DNA of 64,000 bases, taken from assembly GCF_003047265.1 (NCBI RefSeq), contig NZ_PZYY01000007.1, forward strand, positions 1 to 64,000. Reading direction: 5' to 3'. The translations under genes and the position numbers were made by a program. Below, one piece after another: positions 62,263 through 64,000 of this stretch. The notes below the pieces were generated by a model, which searched no databases, was not told the DNA's origin, and saw only the letters and a list, made by a program, of their open reading frames with translations. Source of the DNA: Nocardioides terrigena. Lineage in GTDB: Bacteria > Actinomycetota > Actinomycetes > Propionibacteriales > Nocardioidaceae. Each line of letters starts with the position of its first letter. Position 1 is the first letter of the stretch.

Positions 62263-62979
62263 TCAGCGCGGAGAGGTTCGAGTTTTGGCGCCCTGAACAG
62301 GCTTGGCGAACCACAACGTCCGGTGTGTCCACCGGCCCGGGCCGAGCCGGGTGCCGGAGCACACCAAAACGGTGAGCTCAGGTGGTCCCGAAGTGGAGTA
62401 GAAGCGCGCCAACACACCTGGAGGAATCGCAGCGATCGCGACTTGTACCTTTTCTCGCACGCGATAGCAGACCCGCTCGCCTTCGGATCCTCGTACAACC
62501 ATGAGGTCGCCGACCTCGAGCCGTCGAAGCAGAGCGTTCCCGAGGGCTGAACCGTCCGACCAGGTGTGCGCATTGAGCTTGACATTGCCCTGCGCGGATC
62601 CTGGCTTCGCTCCGTAAAGATCCCAGGCGAAAGCCTGCTTCCCAGCGATGGAGATCGGTGGAACGCCGGGCACGTTCTGCAAATCACGCTTAAGCGCGAG
62701 CGCTGACGCGCTCATTCTGAATCGCGGTAGAAGGACCATGCTGGGGACAAACGTGCCAGAACTCGGGCGGCACCTCAGTTGGGATTGCCCCGAACCAGCA
62801 CTAACCTGGCGCGGGAACCCTGTCCAAGCGGTTGGCGACGACTCGCGCTCGGTTGGAGCAGCGCGGTAGTCCGTTGGGCTGTTCTGCAACGCCTGTAGCC
62901 AGTAGGTCAGGCCCACCAAGCCGAACGCGACGGCCAATGCGCACCCGGCGGTCAAGGATGCTGCAGCTGCCCGGCCCAC
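62263..62979 (-). CDS. Class F-type sortase
   Basis: A 238-aa membrane-anchored transpeptidase-like protein. An N-terminal helix (SLTAGCALAVAFGLVGLTYWL) anchors it. The catalytic set is visible: His138 in VKLNAHTWSDGSALG, Cys207 in LTVLVCSGT, and a candidate Arg at 216 or 220. LRRLEVGDLMVVRG and RVCYRVREKVQV are typical strands. The GTG start has TGAGG upstream. It would attach LPxTG-type proteins to the wall; the nearby EPDNP-repeat protein is a possible former substrate. Confidence 0.83.
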   Translation of the reverse strand: MGRAAAASLTAGCALAVAFGLVGLTYWLQALQNSPTDYRAAPTERESSPTAWTGFPRQVSAGSGQSQLRCRPSSGTFVPSMVLLPRFRMSASALALKRDLQNVPGVPPISIAGKQAFAWDLYGAKPGSAQGNVKLNAHTWSDGSALGNALLRRLEVGDLMVVRGSEGERVCYRVREKVQVAIAAIPPGVLARFYSTSGPPELTVLVCSGTRLGPGRWTHRTLWFAKPVQGAKTRTSPR

Positions 62980-63515
62980 GTCCTACCTCAACCGCTGGGT
63001 GCTGGGGATCGAGAGCAAACGTCGGACCGCGGACTCGGCGAGCCGACCGGCTAGTGAGTCTAGGTCGGCCGCTCGTGCCCGGAGGTTTCCGTTCTCAGTT
63101 CTTCTACTCACGGCTGTGGCCAATCGCGATCGCTTGGAGCTCAACCGTATCTCCGAATCCGGCCAACGCAGAGACTGAAATTCCCAATGGGAGGAGACGG
63201 ACCGGCGAAGGGTGCTGCGGAGGGATGCTCAGCTATTCGAACGGCGACGCCTTCACGCTCATGAGGGAGCCGGCTCGTCCGCGGGACCGATAGCTCATAA
63301 CGCCCATTGGGGGTTCACCGTCGCTTCTCAAGTTCCTGCGCCAGGACATCGCGCCATCCACACGGACTCGGACTCCCTCGCCGACGCCGAGCTGTGTCTC
63401 GACGCGGCAGTCCCTTCTTGAGCCACGCCTCGTCACGGTGACCGGCGAGCCGCAGACCGAAAGAGAGCCACACCAGAACAGCCGGTGGGCAGCCGCATAG
63501 AGAGCTGCCCGCCGA
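62980..63515. other. Gene-free region upstream of the sortase
   Basis: About 540 bases with only short shadow frames on both strands. I see no RNA gene or repeat. Confidence 0.4.
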
Positions 63516-63737
63516 TCACCTACTGGAATCGTCTAGTAGCCGCCTGAAACCGTCGTGCGAAGAGGTTGATCCGGCAAAGCTGATGGCCACCGGCGGGTCG
63601 CACGCAAGGGCGCGGTCAGGCAAAGTGCGGCTCACATCGAGACAGAACGCGTGCCCCCGGTGCGCGAGTACCACGATGCGCGATTCAGAACCAGCGTCGT
63701 AACCCTCGAGAATGGAACCGCGACTCAGTTGGGGCAC
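63516..63737 (-). CDS. Short hypothetical frame
   Basis: A 73-aa frame from a GTG (PQLSRGSILEGYDAGSESRIVV...). It begins 42 bases after the stop of the partial gene at the window edge and could be its operon partner or a decayed gene. No motif; weak support. Confidence 0.3.
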   Translation of the reverse strand: MPQLSRGSILEGYDAGSESRIVVLAHRGHAFCLDVSRTLPDRALACDPPVAISFAGSTSSHDGFRRLLDDSSR

Positions 63738-63779
63738 GCGGCGCCGTTCGGCGGGCGCCTCGGGTGAGTGGGGCAGCCT

Positions 63780-64000
63780 TCACAGGAGGGGACCGAGCCA
63801 TGCGCCAACCTCGCGGTGACTTAGATAGTGCGAGATCGAATGCGCCTCGCTGGCCGGGTTCGTCACACGGACCTCCTTAATCGGGCCGCCGTAGCGCGCG
63901 GCAATCGGGTGGCCGAGGGCGACGAAGTCGTTGCGGTCCCATACGCTCAGCCATGCCGGGACGCCGGGGTGTGCCGGCCCCGGCTCCTTAAGGTTTCGGT
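63780..64000 (-). CDS. Partial protein, C terminus of an alpha/beta-hydrolase-like enzyme
   Basis: The frame enters from the right edge and ends at TGA 63780-63782, giving 72 residues of a C terminus. The pattern VPAWLSVWDRNDFVALGHPIA followed by VRVTNPASEAHSISHYLS resembles the end of esterase/lipase-like proteins, where Asp in WDRND and His in EAHS are the expected acid and base positions. The N-terminal part with any Ser nucleophile is outside the window, so the assignment is tentative. Confidence 0.55.
   Translation of the reverse strand, partial: RNLKEPGPAHPGVPAWLSVWDRNDFVALGHPIAARYGGPIKEVRVTNPASEAHSISHYLSHREVGAWLGPLL

Overview
The window is GC-rich DNA with dense, often 4-base-overlapping operons and frequent GTG starts. 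Together with an SsgA-family protein, PriA-type HisA, a TIGR03085-like protein and SARP regulators, this points to a filamentous or coryneform actinobacterium. A Nocardioides-like (Propionibacteriales) genome is my best guess, by inference only.

Bases 1-9758 look like ordinary chromosome: hisA-hisF, a polar amino acid ABC importer (three overlapping genes), a TIGR03085-like protein, a heterodimeric ABC exporter, an SsgA-like protein and a PGPGW-type membrane protein. A tRNA-Val(CAC) with encoded CCA and a strong terminator follow.

From the tRNA to about 43 kb the content is that of an integrated mobile island. An excisionase-like HTH gene sits directly inside the tRNA. Cargo genes follow (Excalibur-nuclease, DUF4192, HTH proteins). 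Next comes a Tad/Flp pilus operon (15.4-23.1 kb: lipoprotein, CpaB, TadZ, CpaF, TadB, TadC, Flp, TadE x2, TadG) with a membrane LysM/BTAD protein behind it. Then come a small mercury-type operon read leftward (CC-motif protein, MerR, MerF-like, YnfA nearby) and a tyrosine-recombinase remnant. The island ends with a conjugation-type T4SS operon (30.2-43.0 kb: VirB8-like, TrbL/VirB6-like, SCO6880-like, VirB4, a wall-hydrolase/EEP-nuclease fusion, a P-loop protein, VirD4/TraG). I see no relaxase, replication gene or intact integrase, so the element may be immobile, hybrid, or mobilised by genes outside this window.

Bases 43-49.5 kb have a different texture and look like a defence-type patch: a DUF4062 protein divergent from a PD-(D/E)XK nuclease, then an HTH-DUF5677-like protein with a small membrane partner.

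Bases 49.7-60.6 kb carry the most unusual unit. A SARP activator is divergent from a three-gene operon (702-aa protein of unknown family, 332-aa protein, 1907-aa RHS protein with a putative C-terminal nuclease toxin). The intergenic region has three GTGAC repeats at exact 11-base spacing, ending 8 bases before a -10-like hexamer, which is the textbook layout of a SARP-activated promoter. The sequence therefore suggests a regulator-controlled polymorphic toxin system. No clear immunity gene follows; only a short open frame with a good ribosome site is present.

The right end holds a protein with ten perfect EPDNP repeats and an LPCTG motif just before its stop, a SLATT-like membrane protein, a class F-type sortase and a partial gene running off the window.
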